Below, piece by piece: positions 36,487-45,962 of a stretch of 64,000 nt of DNA. Each line of letters begins with the position of its first letter. Position 1 is the stretch's first letter. The position numbers and the translations under genes were made by a program. Source of the stretch: Pseudomonas sp. H9 (GTDB lineage: Bacteria > Pseudomonadota > Gammaproteobacteria > Pseudomonadales > Pseudomonadaceae); NCBI RefSeq assembly GCF_004353925.1, contig NZ_SMOK01000047.1, positions 1 to 64,000 on the forward strand. Reading direction: 5' to 3'. The notes below the pieces were generated by a model. That model made no database searches, was not told where the DNA came from, and saw nothing but the letters and a program-made list of their open reading frames with translations.

Positions 36487-37869
36487 ATGCTCGACGCACT
36501 TCGTTGGGACTCCGACCTGATCCGTCGCTACGACCTGTCTGGCCCACGTTACACCTCCTACCCCACTGCGGTGCAATTGCACAGCGAAGTCGGCTCCTTT
36601 GACCTCCTGCACGCCTTGCGCGACAGCCGCCGTGCCGTGCGCCCGTTGTCGCTGTACGTGCACGTGCCGTTCTGCGCCAACATTTGCTACTACTGCGCCT
36701 GCAACAAAGTCATCACCAAAGACCGCGCCCGCGCCCAGCCGTACCTACAGCGCCTGGAGCAGGAAATTCAGCTGATCGCCTGTCACCTTGACCCCAAGCA
36801 GACCGTCGAGCAATTGCATTTTGGTGGCGGCACCCCGACCTTTCTCAGCCACGTCGAACTGCGTCAGCTGATGGCCAGCTTGCGTCAGCACTTCAACCTG
36901 CTCGACGATGACTCCGGTGATTACGGCATCGAAATTGACCCACGTGAAGCCGACTGGCCGACCATGGGCCTGCTGCGTGAACTGGGTTTCAACCGCGTCA
37001 GCCTCGGCGTGCAAGATCTCGATCCGGCCGTACAGCGCGCGATCAATCGCCTGCAAAGCCTGGAGCAGACCCGGGCAATCATCGACGCGGCCCGCACCTT
37101 GCAATTTCGCTCGATCAACCTCGACCTGATCTACGGCCTGCCCAAACAAACCCCGGAAGGCTTTGCCCGTACCGTGGAAGAAGTCATCAAGCTGCAACCC
37201 GACCGCCTGTCGGTGTTCAACTATGCCCACCTGCCCGAGCGCTTCATGCCGCAAAGACGCATCGACAGCAACGACCTGCCAGCCCCTTCGGCCAAGCTGG
37301 AAATGCTGCAGCGCACCATCGAGCAACTGACCGCAGCCGGTTATCGCTACATCGGTATGGACCATTTCGCTCTGCCCGACGACGAACTGGCCATCGCCCA
37401 GGAAGAATCAACGCTGCAACGTAACTTTCAGGGCTACACCACTCACGGTCATTGCGACCTGATTGGCCTGGGCGTATCGGCCATCAGCCAGATCGGTGAC
37501 CTGTATTGCCAGAACAGCAGTGACCTCAATACCTACCAGGACACCCTGTCCAGCGCCCAACTGGCCAGCAGCCGTGGCCTGATCTGCACCGCTGACGACC
37601 GCGTGCGCCGTGCTGTGATCCAACAGCTGATCTGCCATTTCGAATTGGACTTCGACAGCATCGAGGAAGAGTTCACCATCGACTTTCGCGGTTACTTCAA
37701 AGACCTCTGGCCCGACTTGCAAGCCATGCACAATGACGGCCTGATCAACCTCAGCACTCAGGGCATCCAGGTACTGCCCGCTGGCCGCCTGCTGGTACGT
37801 TCGGTATGTATGGTGTTTGATGCCTACCTTGGCCTACACAATCAGCAAAAATTTTCCCGCGTCATCTGA
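36487..37869 (+). CDS. hemN: Oxygen-independent coproporphyrinogen III dehydrogenase HemN
   Basis: Radical-SAM enzyme of 460 aa that decarboxylates coproporphyrinogen III during heme synthesis without O2. The 4Fe-4S/SAM motif is Cys63-X3-Cys67-X2-Cys70 with the extra Cys72 (CANICYYCAC), followed by HFGGGTPTFL and EIDPRE. It is preceded by a perfect Anr box and lies next to anr and the cbb3 genes, whose products need much heme at low oxygen. Confidence 0.95.
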   Translation: MLDALRWDSDLIRRYDLSGPRYTSYPTAVQLHSEVGSFDLLHALRDSRRAVRPLSLYVHVPFCANICYYCACNKVITKDRARAQPYLQRLEQEIQLIACHLDPKQTVEQLHFGGGTPTFLSHVELRQLMASLRQHFNLLDDDSGDYGIEIDPREADWPTMGLLRELGFNRVSLGVQDLDPAVQRAINRLQSLEQTRAIIDAARTLQFRSINLDLIYGLPKQTPEGFARTVEEVIKLQPDRLSVFNYAHLPERFMPQRRIDSNDLPAPSAKLEMLQRTIEQLTAAGYRYIGMDHFALPDDELAIAQEESTLQRNFQGYTTHGHCDLIGLGVSAISQIGDLYCQNSSDLNTYQDTLSSAQLASSRGLICTADDRVRRAVIQQLICHFELDFDSIEEEFTIDFRGYFKDLWPDLQAMHNDGLINLSTQGIQVLPAGRLLVRSVCMVFDAYLGLHNQQKFSRVI

Positions 37870-38043
37870 TCCAGCTTCGGACACGGTTTACAGTAATAAA
37901 TGTAAAGCACACTATGTTTAACAGAGGTCGGACGATAAGCCGCACCTCTACCAGCCCACCCTATCCGGACACGGGCTGGCCGAAACCCCATGCCCTGAGT
38001 TACCCTTACGGCTTATGTGTGCTTTCCAGCAAGGAATGAAGAA

Positions 38044-38778
38044 ATGTCCGAGCCAGTTAAACTGCGCCCCCATAACCAGGCCCATTGCAAGGATTGCAGC
38101 CTGGCGCCTCTGTGCCTGCCATTGTCGTTGAACATGGAAGACATGGATGCACTGGATGAGATCGTCAAACGCGGGCGACCGCTGAAAAAAGGCGAGTTTC
38201 TGTTCCGCCAGGGTGACGACTTCGCTTCGGTCTACGCGGTGCGCTCCGGCGCTCTGAAAACCTTCAGCTTGAGCGACAGTGGTGAAGAGCAGATCACCGG
38301 TTTCCACCTGCCCAGCGAACTGGTCGGCCTGTCCGGCATGGACACCGAAACCTACCCGGTATCGGCCCAGGCTCAGGAAACTACGTCGGTCTGTGAAATC
38401 CCCTTCGAACGCCTTGATGAGCTGTCGGTACAACTGCCTCAACTGCGTCGCCAGCTGATGCGCGTCATGAGCCGCGAGATTCGAGATGACCAGCAGATGA
38501 TGTTGCTGCTGTCGAAGAAAACCGCCGATGAGCGGATCGCCACCTTCTTGGTCAACCTGTCCGCGCGCTTCCGGGCTCGTGGCTATTCGGCCAACCAGTT
38601 CCGCCTGAGCATGTCGCGCAACGAAATCGGTAACTACCTGGGCCTGGCCGTGGAAACTGTTTCACGGGTTTTCACCCGCTTCCAGCAAAATGGCCTGATC
38701 GCCGCTGAAGGCAAGGAAATCCACATCCTTGACCCGATTCAGCTGTGTGCGCTGGCCGGCGGTGCGCTGGAGAGCTGA
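38044..38778 (+). CDS. anr: Anaerobic transcription regulator Anr (FNR family)
   Basis: Global oxygen-responsive activator of 244 aa. Cluster ligands Cys15, Cys18 and Cys24 (HCKDCSLAPLC) plus Cys117 give the labile 4Fe-4S sensor. A cAMP-receptor-like beta-roll and a C-terminal helix-turn-helix (MSRNEIGNYLGLAVETVSRVFTRF) follow, with the E-SR recognition residues of FNR proteins reading TTGAT half-sites. ATG 38044 is preceded by AAGGAATGAAG. Two Anr boxes in this window mark targets. Confidence 0.95.
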   Translation: MSEPVKLRPHNQAHCKDCSLAPLCLPLSLNMEDMDALDEIVKRGRPLKKGEFLFRQGDDFASVYAVRSGALKTFSLSDSGEEQITGFHLPSELVGLSGMDTETYPVSAQAQETTSVCEIPFERLDELSVQLPQLRRQLMRVMSREIRDDQQMMLLLSKKTADERIATFLVNLSARFRARGYSANQFRLSMSRNEIGNYLGLAVETVSRVFTRFQQNGLIAAEGKEIHILDPIQLCALAGGALES

Positions 38779-38831
38779 GGCCGCAGGATAAGGGTATACT
38801 GGCGGGCATTCGATTTCAGGATACCCGCCTC

Positions 38832-39380
38832 ATGCACAGCGACGCCTTCGACCTCAAAGCCCTGATCCGCCCCGTACCGGACTTCCCGAAAGCCGGCGTG
38901 ATCTTTCGCGATATCACGCCGTTGTTCCAGTCGCCCCGTGGCCTGCGCCACGTGGCTGACGCCTTCATCGAGCGTTATGTCGAGGCCGAGTTCAGCCACA
39001 TCGGCGCCATGGACGCGCGCGGCTTTCTGATCGGCTCGATCATCGCCCACCAACTGAACAAACCACTGATCCTGTTCCGCAAGCAGGGCAAGCTGCCTGC
39101 CGATGTGCTCGCCGAAGGCTACCAGACCGAATACGGTGAAGCGTTCCTGGAAGTGCATGCCGACAGCCTGTGTGAAGGCGATTCGGTGCTGATTTTCGAC
39201 GACCTGATCGCCACCGGCGGCACCTTGCTGGCAGCCACCAATCTGGTGCGGCGCATGGGGGCGCAGGTGTTCGAGGCGGCGGCGATTATCGACTTGCCGG
39301 AGCTCAGCGGCTCCCAGCGCCTGAATGCTGCAGGCGTTCCGACCTTCTGCCTGACTGAGTTCTCGCTGAGCGAGTACTGA
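38832..39380 (+). CDS. apt: Adenine phosphoribosyltransferase Apt
   Basis: Purine salvage enzyme of 182 aa that makes AMP from adenine and PRPP. The PRPP-binding motif is VLIFDDLIATGGTL, and the flexible-loop region FRKQGKLPADV is intact. The start at 38832 gives the usual N-terminus MHSDAFDLKALIR and lies 54 bp after anr. REP-like sequence begins just after the stop. Confidence 0.94.
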   Translation: MHSDAFDLKALIRPVPDFPKAGVIFRDITPLFQSPRGLRHVADAFIERYVEAEFSHIGAMDARGFLIGSIIAHQLNKPLILFRKQGKLPADVLAEGYQTEYGEAFLEVHADSLCEGDSVLIFDDLIATGGTLLAATNLVRRMGAQVFEAAAIIDLPELSGSQRLNAAGVPTFCLTEFSLSEY

Positions 39381-39916
39381 GATTTGATCGCGGGGCAAGC
39401 CCGCTCCCACAGATTGTGGGAGCAGCTGTCTTGCAGGGCTTTGCCCGAAGTGACCATCGATCTTGAAGCCAGCTCCCGGTGGGAGCTGGCTTGCCCTGCG
39501 ATCTGGCGCGAAGCGGCAGCAATTCAGTCGCCTCGGTATGTCAGTTGCCTTGCAAGCAGCTGTGTTTACGGCCGCTGCGCAGCCGATCGCGGGTCAAGGC
39601 CCGCTCCCACCGTGTCTACCCTGCTGCTAGCGAAGCACATTCAAGCCAGCTGCTCTCGCCAAGGCGCTCCACTTTTGAGCAGCGCACTGTAGCGCGCGCT
39701 GAAATCCTGGTTGTGCCGGATTACCACCCAGCAGGCTATGTACAGCACTCGCCTCACCTTCGACCGTCCACCCCAGCTCTGGCAAAAGCGCAACGGTGAA
39801 TGGCAGTTTGTGCTCCCACACGTGCTCTAGGCACCTCGGGCTATCAACTTGCCATTCACCGTTCTCACTCCAGATTCTGTTCCTTCCTCAAGACACAAGC
39901 GGGCTTGCCCCGCGAA
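39381..39916. repeat. Gene-free REP mosaic with a large hairpin
   Basis: No supportable gene. A normal REP lies at 39386-39412, followed by variants that replace GCGGGCTTGCC by GCTGGCTTGCC (about 39468-39503) or GCGGGTCAAGGCCCGC (about 39586-39610), and a last core near 39896-39915 touching the recR stop. At 39792-39805 and 39850-39863 a perfect 14-bp inverted repeat (AACGGTGAATGGCA) encloses 44 nt. Confidence 0.75.
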
Positions 39917-40519
39917 TTACAACGAAATCGGCTTACGTCCGGCAAACGAATGCGCCAGCGTCCCGCCGTCCACCAGTTCCAGCTCGCCCCCCAGCGGCAC
40001 ACCATGGGCAATGCGCGAAGCCACCAGGCCTTTGTCAGCCAGTAACTGCGCAATGTAATGGGCCGTCGCTTCACCTTCCACCGTCGGGTTGGTCGCCAGG
40101 ATCACCTCGGCAAAGGTCCCCTGCTCTTCAATTCGCGCCATCAATTGCGGAATACCAATTGCCTCAGGCCCCAGGCCATCGAGCGGCGACAAATGCCCCT
40201 TGAGCACGAAGTAACGACCACGATAGCCGGTCTGCTCCACGGCATAGACGTCCATCGGCCCTTCGACCACGCACAGCAGCGTGTCATCACGGCGCGGATC
40301 GGCGCACTGTGGGCACAGCTCCTGCTCGGTCAGGGTTCGGCACTGGCGGCAATGGCCAACACCTTCCATGGCCTGGCTCAGCGCCTGCGCCAGGCGAGTA
40401 CCGCCACTACGGTCGCGCTCAAGCAGTTGCAGGGCCATGCGCTGGGCGGTTTTCTGGCCAACGCCGGGCAAGGTGCGCAAGGCATCGATCAGTTGGCGGA
40501 TCAGTGGGCTGAAGCTCAT
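39917..40519 (-). CDS. recR: Recombination mediator RecR
   Basis: DNA-binding protein of 200 aa that works with RecF and RecO to load RecA on gapped DNA. It has the helix-hairpin-helix LPGVGQKTAQRMAL, a zinc finger with Cys in HCRQCRTLTEQELCPQC, and a Toprim domain (LCVVEGPMDVYAVEQTG). ATG 40519 is preferred to 40525 because AGG then sits 9 bases upstream and MSFSPL is the usual N-terminus. The dnaX-ybaB-recR order is conserved in gamma-proteobacteria. Confidence 0.95.
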   Translation of the reverse strand: MSFSPLIRQLIDALRTLPGVGQKTAQRMALQLLERDRSGGTRLAQALSQAMEGVGHCRQCRTLTEQELCPQCADPRRDDTLLCVVEGPMDVYAVEQTGYRGRYFVLKGHLSPLDGLGPEAIGIPQLMARIEEQGTFAEVILATNPTVEGEATAHYIAQLLADKGLVASRIAHGVPLGGELELVDGGTLAHSFAGRKPISL

Positions 40520-40550
40520 GGTCATTAGCCTGAAATTTCAAATAAGCGGG

Positions 40551-40595
40551 AAAAACGACGATGGGAGCAACGACCACACAGCCGCGCTCCCATCG
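40551..40595 (-). terminator. Terminator-like hairpin between ybaB and recR
   Basis: CGATGGGAGC (40559-40568) pairs with GCTCCCATCG (40586-40595); on the minus strand a five-T run follows after three bases. It lies only about 32 nt before the recR start codon, so complete termination would cut recR off from dnaX-ybaB. Confidence 0.6.
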
Positions 40596-40615
40596 CAGGT
40601 ACTACAACAGATGAC

Positions 40616-40942
40616 TTAGAACGGCATCTTGAAACCTGGTGGCAGTTGCATGCCAGCGGTCATACCGCCCATTTTCTCCTGGCTGCTCTGCTCAACCTTG
40701 CGCACGGCATCGTTGACGGCGGCAGCGATCAGGTCTTCCAGTACTTCTTTGTCTTCCTGCATCAGGCTGTCATCCAGGCTGATGCGCTTGACGTCGTGAC
40801 GACCGGTCATCACCACGCTCACCAGACCGGCGCCGGATTGGCCGGTCACTTCGGCGTTGGCCAGCTCTTCCTGCATCTTGGCCATTTTTTCCTGCATCTG
40901 CTGGGCCTGCTTCATCAGGCCGGCCATGCCACCTTTCATCAT
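40616..40942 (-). CDS. ybaB: YbaB/EbfC nucleoid-associated protein
   Basis: Small dimeric DNA-binding protein of 108 aa. It starts MMKGGMAGLMKQAQQMQEKM and has the family core VSVVMTGRHDVKRISLD. It is encoded between dnaX and recR as usual. ATG 40942 has GAGGTGA just upstream; a GTG at 40951 would add three residues but overlaps the ribosome site. Confidence 0.93.
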   Translation of the reverse strand: MMKGGMAGLMKQAQQMQEKMAKMQEELANAEVTGQSGAGLVSVVMTGRHDVKRISLDDSLMQEDKEVLEDLIAAAVNDAVRKVEQSSQEKMGGMTAGMQLPPGFKMPF

Positions 40943-41005
40943 GGGGATCACCTCAAATTTAGACTTACGGGGTGCGGCGAGGGCCGGGCCCTGGCCGCTT
41001 TGTGT

Positions 41006-43051
41006 TTATTCGCCCTGGGCTACCGGGGCATCTACAGGCTCAATGGTATCGTGTCGAACCATGGCGCCAAACTGCTTGATCATCTGCTGGATGAGCGGAT
41101 CTGCCTCAATCGACGCTTCCGCTTCGCCCTGGCGCTCAGCACGCTTGCGGGCTGCCGCCTGAGCCGGGGTTTCCTGCTCCGGGCGGATCAATTCAATGGA
41201 CAATTTGAGCGTGCGACCGAAGTGCTGGTTCAACGCATCGTTCAAACGTCGCTGCTGGGTGGCATTGAACAGGGCACTGTGGGCCGGGTCCAGGTGCAGC
41301 AGCCAGTCATCGCCGTCAGCGGCGATCAGCGTACAGTTGGCGGCGATACTGCCGGTCATCCCGGAGATCGGCAACTGCGGGAATAATTCCAGCCATTGCA
41401 AAGCCAGCCCGGTAGCCGGCTTGGCTGCCGGCAAAGGCTCCGGCGCCAGCACCGGTGCATCCTCGTGCACATGCTCGATTGCCAGTTCGTCCAGATAACT
41501 GTAGCTGGCCGGATCCATTTCCGGCTCGTAGTAATCTTCGTCCAGCGGCGGCTCGTCGTCGCGCTCCATGCCCGCCGGGCTGTAACCGATCGAGTCATCG
41601 TAGGGCGGCGCTTCTGGTTGCACCGCTTGAACCGGCGCCGGAGCTGGTTGCGCTGCCACCGCGACGGGTTCAGGTTCGGGTTCGGGCGCCGGCTCAGCAG
41701 GCGCTGGGACCGGGTCATTCCACGGCAGATCAACCACCGGCTCCTCTGCCTTGACCTCCACCGCTACCTCGACCGCCGCTGGTTCAGGCTCAGCAACGGG
41801 CTCGGGCTTAGGCTCGGGTGCAGGCACAACAGCTACGGGCTCGACCTTCGGCGCAGCCGCCACGGCTGGCGCAGCGACATTCGCTGCTGCCACCGCTCTC
41901 GCCGAATCAGCTGTGGCCTGGCTGATCCCCACCGACTTTAGTACCGGCGTCGGTGCGTCATCGGTATCGGCCGGACGGAACGCCAGCATGCGCAGCAAGA
42001 CCATTTCGAAGCCGCCACGCGGATCGGGTGCCAATGGCAGGTCGCGGCGACCGATCAAGCCCATCTGGTAGTAGAACTGCACGTCTTCGGCAGGCAACGC
42101 CTGAGCCAGCGCCAGCACCCGCTCACGATCGCCCTGGCCATTGTCCACGGCTTCAGGCAGGGCCTGAGCAATTGCCACGCGGTGCAGCACGTTGAGCATT
42201 TCTGCGAGCACGCCGCTCCAGTCCGGCCCTTGTTCGGCCAAGTGGCGCACCGCCTCAAGCAGGGCACGGGCGTCGCCTTCGAGCAGCGCCTGCAGCACGC
42301 CGTAAACCTGGCCATGATCAAGCGTACCGAGCATGGCACGCACGTCAGCGGCCAGGACCTTGCCCTCACCAAAGGCAATGGCCTGGTCGGTAAGGCTCAT
42401 GGCATCGCGCATCGAACCATCGGCGGCACGGCCCAGCAGCCACAATGCATCGTCTTCAAACGGCACGTTCTCGGCACCCAGCACATGGCTCAAGTGCTCG
42501 ACCACCCGCTCGGGGGTCATGTTCTTCAGGGAGAACTGCAGGCAGCGCGACAGAATGGTGGCAGGCAACTTCTGCGGGTCGGTGGTCGCCAGGATGAACT
42601 TGACGTAGGGCGGCGGCTCTTCCAGCGTCTTGAGCAAGGCGTTGAAGGAGTGACTGGAGAGCATGTGCACTTCGTCGATCAGGTAGACCTTGAAGCGCCC
42701 ACGGCTCGGCGCGTACTGCACGTTGTCGAGCAGCTCACGGGTGTCTTCGACTTTGGTGCGGCTGGCGGCGTCGATCTCGATCAGGTCGACAAACCGGCCT
42801 TCATCGATTTCCCGGCACACCGAGCAGGTGCCACATGGCGTCGAGGTGATACCGGTTTCGCAGTTCAGGCATTTGGCGATGATCCGCGCGATGGTGGTCT
42901 TGCCCACACCGCGGGTGCCGGTGAACAGGTAGGCGTGATGCAAACGCTGGTTATCCAGGGCGTTGATCAATGCCTTGAGCACATGGGTCTGGCCGACCAT
43001 TTCGCGGAACGAGCGCGGACGCCATTTACGTGCAAGAACCTGATAACTCAT
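41006..43051 (-). CDS. dnaX: DNA polymerase III subunits gamma/tau DnaX
   Basis: Clamp-loader ATPase of 681 aa that also tethers polymerase cores through its tau C-terminus. It has Walker A GTRGVGKTT, a zinc module CLNCETGITSTPCGTCSVC, the DEVH-box LIDEVHML and sensor ATTDPQKLPATILSRC. A Pro/Glu/Ala-rich low-complexity linker (about 385-520) precedes the C-terminal domain. I see no A-run slippery site of the E. coli type, so a separate gamma form is not predicted. Confidence 0.95.
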   Translation of the reverse strand: MSYQVLARKWRPRSFREMVGQTHVLKALINALDNQRLHHAYLFTGTRGVGKTTIARIIAKCLNCETGITSTPCGTCSVCREIDEGRFVDLIEIDAASRTKVEDTRELLDNVQYAPSRGRFKVYLIDEVHMLSSHSFNALLKTLEEPPPYVKFILATTDPQKLPATILSRCLQFSLKNMTPERVVEHLSHVLGAENVPFEDDALWLLGRAADGSMRDAMSLTDQAIAFGEGKVLAADVRAMLGTLDHGQVYGVLQALLEGDARALLEAVRHLAEQGPDWSGVLAEMLNVLHRVAIAQALPEAVDNGQGDRERVLALAQALPAEDVQFYYQMGLIGRRDLPLAPDPRGGFEMVLLRMLAFRPADTDDAPTPVLKSVGISQATADSARAVAAANVAAPAVAAAPKVEPVAVVPAPEPKPEPVAEPEPAAVEVAVEVKAEEPVVDLPWNDPVPAPAEPAPEPEPEPVAVAAQPAPAPVQAVQPEAPPYDDSIGYSPAGMERDDEPPLDEDYYEPEMDPASYSYLDELAIEHVHEDAPVLAPEPLPAAKPATGLALQWLELFPQLPISGMTGSIAANCTLIAADGDDWLLHLDPAHSALFNATQQRRLNDALNQHFGRTLKLSIELIRPEQETPAQAAARKRAERQGEAEASIEADPLIQQMIKQFGAMVRHDTIEPVDAPVAQGE

Positions 43052-43181
43052 CGAAAACCGTCAAATAGATAGACCAAAGACCGCTAATCCTAGCGGAGCA
43101 GGCCCGAAATTGCATCCGCTATACCGTCCAACCCTGTAAGCTTCGCTCGCCAGGATGCGAATGCTGCACAGGGAGAAGTCG

Positions 43182-43949
43182 ATGCGTTGGTTGTTGAGTC
43201 TATTGATGCTGTACGTGGGCTACCTGCCCGCCAAGCAACCACCCTTGTTACGCGTTGCCCTTCTGGATAGCTGGGCCATGCCGCTGGCGCAGTTCGAGAA
43301 CAACTACCCGGTCGAAGGCGCCCTGCCCGACCTGATGAACAGCCTGGCCAGCCAGCTGGGGATGCGCGCAGATTTTCACGTCCTGCCACGCTTGCGCCTG
43401 CAGTCAGCCATGGAGCGCGGCACCATCGATGTACGCTGCTTCGTGATACCCACCTGGGCCAACGACCCGTCGAACCAGTACACCTGGAGCCCGCCGTTGT
43501 TCCAACAGCGCGACTGGTTGGTAGCTCACGAGAAACCAAGCACGCCTGTCAATCTGGCCAGCCTGCCCCGTCAGACCATCGGCACAGTGCTGGGTTTTTA
43601 CTACCCGGCCCTGCAGCCGCAGTTCGACAGCGGTTACTTTGACCGCGACGACGCCCGCAACCAACTGCAAGTGCTGCAAAAGCTACAAGCCAGGCGCAAC
43701 CTCTACGCGGTCAGCAGCCAGTGGAGCCTGGACTGGTTCAACAGCCAGTTGCCGCCCGAGCAACGCCTTCACCCTCTGGTTATGCTTGAAGAGCAGGCGC
43801 TGGGCTGCATGGTGCGCAACGACCCGGCAGTTCCGACGCAGGCGATCCTGCGCACGCTGGCACGCATGAAGCAGAGTGGGGAAATCGAGCGAGCCTTTGC
43901 CCGCTACACCCAACCGGCCACCGCGCCGCTGATGGGGCACAACCCCTGA
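43182..43949 (+). CDS. Periplasmic solute-binding-like protein
   Basis: Protein of 255 aa starting at ATG 43182 after GGGAGAAG, with a short hydrophobic leader (LLSLLMLYVGYLPAK). The body resembles family-3 periplasmic binding proteins: LRVALLDSWAMPLAQ, GALPDLMNSLASQLG, RGTIDVRCFVIPTW and LPRQTIGTVLGFYYP. Like the gene at 21033 it has no permease or ATPase neighbours. It may be an orphan solute receptor. The ligand is unknown. Confidence 0.7.
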   Translation: MRWLLSLLMLYVGYLPAKQPPLLRVALLDSWAMPLAQFENNYPVEGALPDLMNSLASQLGMRADFHVLPRLRLQSAMERGTIDVRCFVIPTWANDPSNQYTWSPPLFQQRDWLVAHEKPSTPVNLASLPRQTIGTVLGFYYPALQPQFDSGYFDRDDARNQLQVLQKLQARRNLYAVSSQWSLDWFNSQLPPEQRLHPLVMLEEQALGCMVRNDPAVPTQAILRTLARMKQSGEIERAFARYTQPATAPLMGHNP

Positions 43950-43954
43950 CGTGA

Positions 43955-45916
43955 TCAGTAGCCGTGCGACTCGCGGAATTTCTGCTGCTTGTGGAATTCG
44001 ATCCAATCGACCACATCGTAAGGCAGGTAGAGCTGTTGCCGGGCACGTGACAGTGCGATGTACACCGCACAAATCCGCTCGTCGAAGGCGTAGGCATCCT
44101 TGAACATCACATTGGTCAGCAGCTCGGGCGTCAGCAGCACCCGGTCGAACTCCATCCCACCTGCTGTCTGCGCCCTCATCAACAAGCAGCTTTTACCGGG
44201 GGCGCCAAGCATGCGGTTCAGGTGGGTCAGGTCGGCCACTTTGAAGCCTTTCTCCAACACGTGCTCGACCCAGAGGAACGCCTCATCGAAGCGGTTGGCA
44301 TCGCGCACCTGTTGCCAATCGGCCATCTCGCTGAAATACGCATGCGGCCCTTCTGCGCTGTGCTCGACACTGTAGAGACGGGGATTGAACAAGGCGATCG
44401 CGGTGGTCATGAAGCGCTCAAGATCCGCCTGTAGCGCTTTATCCGGGAAGCTGAACGGGCAATTGGCATCGTGCAGTTCGATCATCCATTTGATCGTGTC
44501 CCAGTGCGATGCGGTGAGTACTACGCAGCCCTCGGGCGGCACAAAGCCCTGTGGATAATGTTCGATAACAACGTCGGCATCACGCGCACCCTCGAAGGGC
44601 ACCTTACCCTTCTCGGTGTGCTGGTCGATCAGTGGATTGACCAGGCGCTCGACATTACGGCCCGAGCGAACGGAATAGCTGACATCGCTCTGGCGTACCA
44701 GCCGTGAACGCTTGACCCGCTCGCCACTGGCTTGCTGATACTCGTCGCCAAGGGTAATCAACACCTGGCGACCGCGTTCGATGATCTGCAGCAGGGAGGC
44801 TGGAATGTCCTGGCTCTCATCGATCAGCACATGGGTATAGCGGCCAGGCACCACACAACCTGCCAGGCTGGCGCGTTTGATCATCAGCAACGCTTCAAAC
44901 CCGGTGCGACTGCCCCAGGACGGATTGGCCTCAAGGTACGTCCACAGGCGGCTCGAATACTCCAGCAGCACCTTGGTATCCACAGCGCTCAGTGCCTGCT
45001 TGAAATGCGGCAGATGCTTGGCCGACAGGCTGTGATCACGGGAGCGGCAATAGCACTCGATCACCTCAAGACAGACATCAAGCGTCGCAGCCTCCTCATG
45101 GCCGCGAAAGCCAAGAATATTCAGCGTCTGCGCCACTGCCTGCTTGCTCGGCTGCCGGGCCTGGGCGCCTGCAGCTTGGGGTCGCCCGACTTGCATCAGC
45201 GCCCGTGCAAAGGCCATGAAGGTGCGCCCGACGTTGTCGTGGCCCGCACGCCCCATACGCTGACGCAGGGCCACCAGTTTTTCCGGCGTGCGCGCCAGCA
45301 CCAGCGTTTTCTCCGGCGACAGGCACTCCAGCAACGTGCCTAGCAGGTGGCTCTTGCCAATGCCCGCATAGCCCTGCACATGCAGGTCTTCGTCCAGATT
45401 GGCGCGAAAGGTTCTGACCAGTTTGTCTTGCGCGGCGCTCAACCAGCGCTCACGGTGCCGGGGCGTGACCATCTGCTGACTGAACGGGTTGTTGCGCTGA
45501 TGATGGCGAACCCGGTAACCCACATCCCACTGGCCACCCGGCAACAGGTAGTCACGTGCCGCCACTTCATCGGCCAGCAGAAAGCGTACGTTCAGACTTT
45601 TCAGTGCGTTGAGGCCGAAGTACAACTTGCGCGGGTCGAACAGCCGCTGCGCTTCCGACAGTAGCCCCACTGCTGCCGAATGCCGCCCCTCAACCGCCCA
45701 GGCAATCAGCCGAGCGAGAATTTTCTCGAGCGCATCGGCGTTCAGGTCTTGCTCTGCTGCTTGCGCCAGGTTCTGGACAACCAGCACCGCAGCCAGCTCG
45801 GGGTCAGACAGGCCACTCAGCGCCTGAACGCCGTCCGCCTCCAACAAACCAGCACAGGTTTGATCGGTGATTGGCAAAAACAGCGGGCTGGATAAATCAA
45901 CATGTTCCGGATGCAT
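43955..45916 (-). CDS. Superfamily 1 helicase-like ATPase of unknown role
   Basis: Protein of 653 aa. After an unrecognised N-terminal 175 aa come Walker A GYAGIGKS (182-189), a DExQ-like Walker B IDESQD (365-370), a UvrD-like motif III GDEYQQ (390-395) and a C-terminal segment AVYIALSRARQQLYLP resembling helicase motif VI. These order as in UvrD/Rep helicases, but the protein is short and lacks obvious 1B/2B accessory domains. It follows a small gene (45963-46409) on the same strand with a 46-bp gap. A DNA or RNA repair, or defence, role is possible but not shown. Confidence 0.7.
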   Translation of the reverse strand: MHPEHVDLSSPLFLPITDQTCAGLLEADGVQALSGLSDPELAAVLVVQNLAQAAEQDLNADALEKILARLIAWAVEGRHSAAVGLLSEAQRLFDPRKLYFGLNALKSLNVRFLLADEVAARDYLLPGGQWDVGYRVRHHQRNNPFSQQMVTPRHRERWLSAAQDKLVRTFRANLDEDLHVQGYAGIGKSHLLGTLLECLSPEKTLVLARTPEKLVALRQRMGRAGHDNVGRTFMAFARALMQVGRPQAAGAQARQPSKQAVAQTLNILGFRGHEEAATLDVCLEVIECYCRSRDHSLSAKHLPHFKQALSAVDTKVLLEYSSRLWTYLEANPSWGSRTGFEALLMIKRASLAGCVVPGRYTHVLIDESQDIPASLLQIIERGRQVLITLGDEYQQASGERVKRSRLVRQSDVSYSVRSGRNVERLVNPLIDQHTEKGKVPFEGARDADVVIEHYPQGFVPPEGCVVLTASHWDTIKWMIELHDANCPFSFPDKALQADLERFMTTAIALFNPRLYSVEHSAEGPHAYFSEMADWQQVRDANRFDEAFLWVEHVLEKGFKVADLTHLNRMLGAPGKSCLLMRAQTAGGMEFDRVLLTPELLTNVMFKDAYAFDERICAVYIALSRARQQLYLPYDVVDWIEFHKQQKFRESHGY

Positions 45917-45962
45917 ACAACCTCACAGCCAGGGTAAACAGGTTCGGCCCTGGCCATACACT

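Noticed and set aside
39479..39821. Short open frames in the apt-recR gap
   Set aside because: They run through REP variants, lack ribosome sites and show no family likeness.
41006..43051. Programmed frameshift in dnaX giving a gamma subunit
   Set aside because: I found no A-rich slippery heptamer of the E. coli kind in the coding strand.
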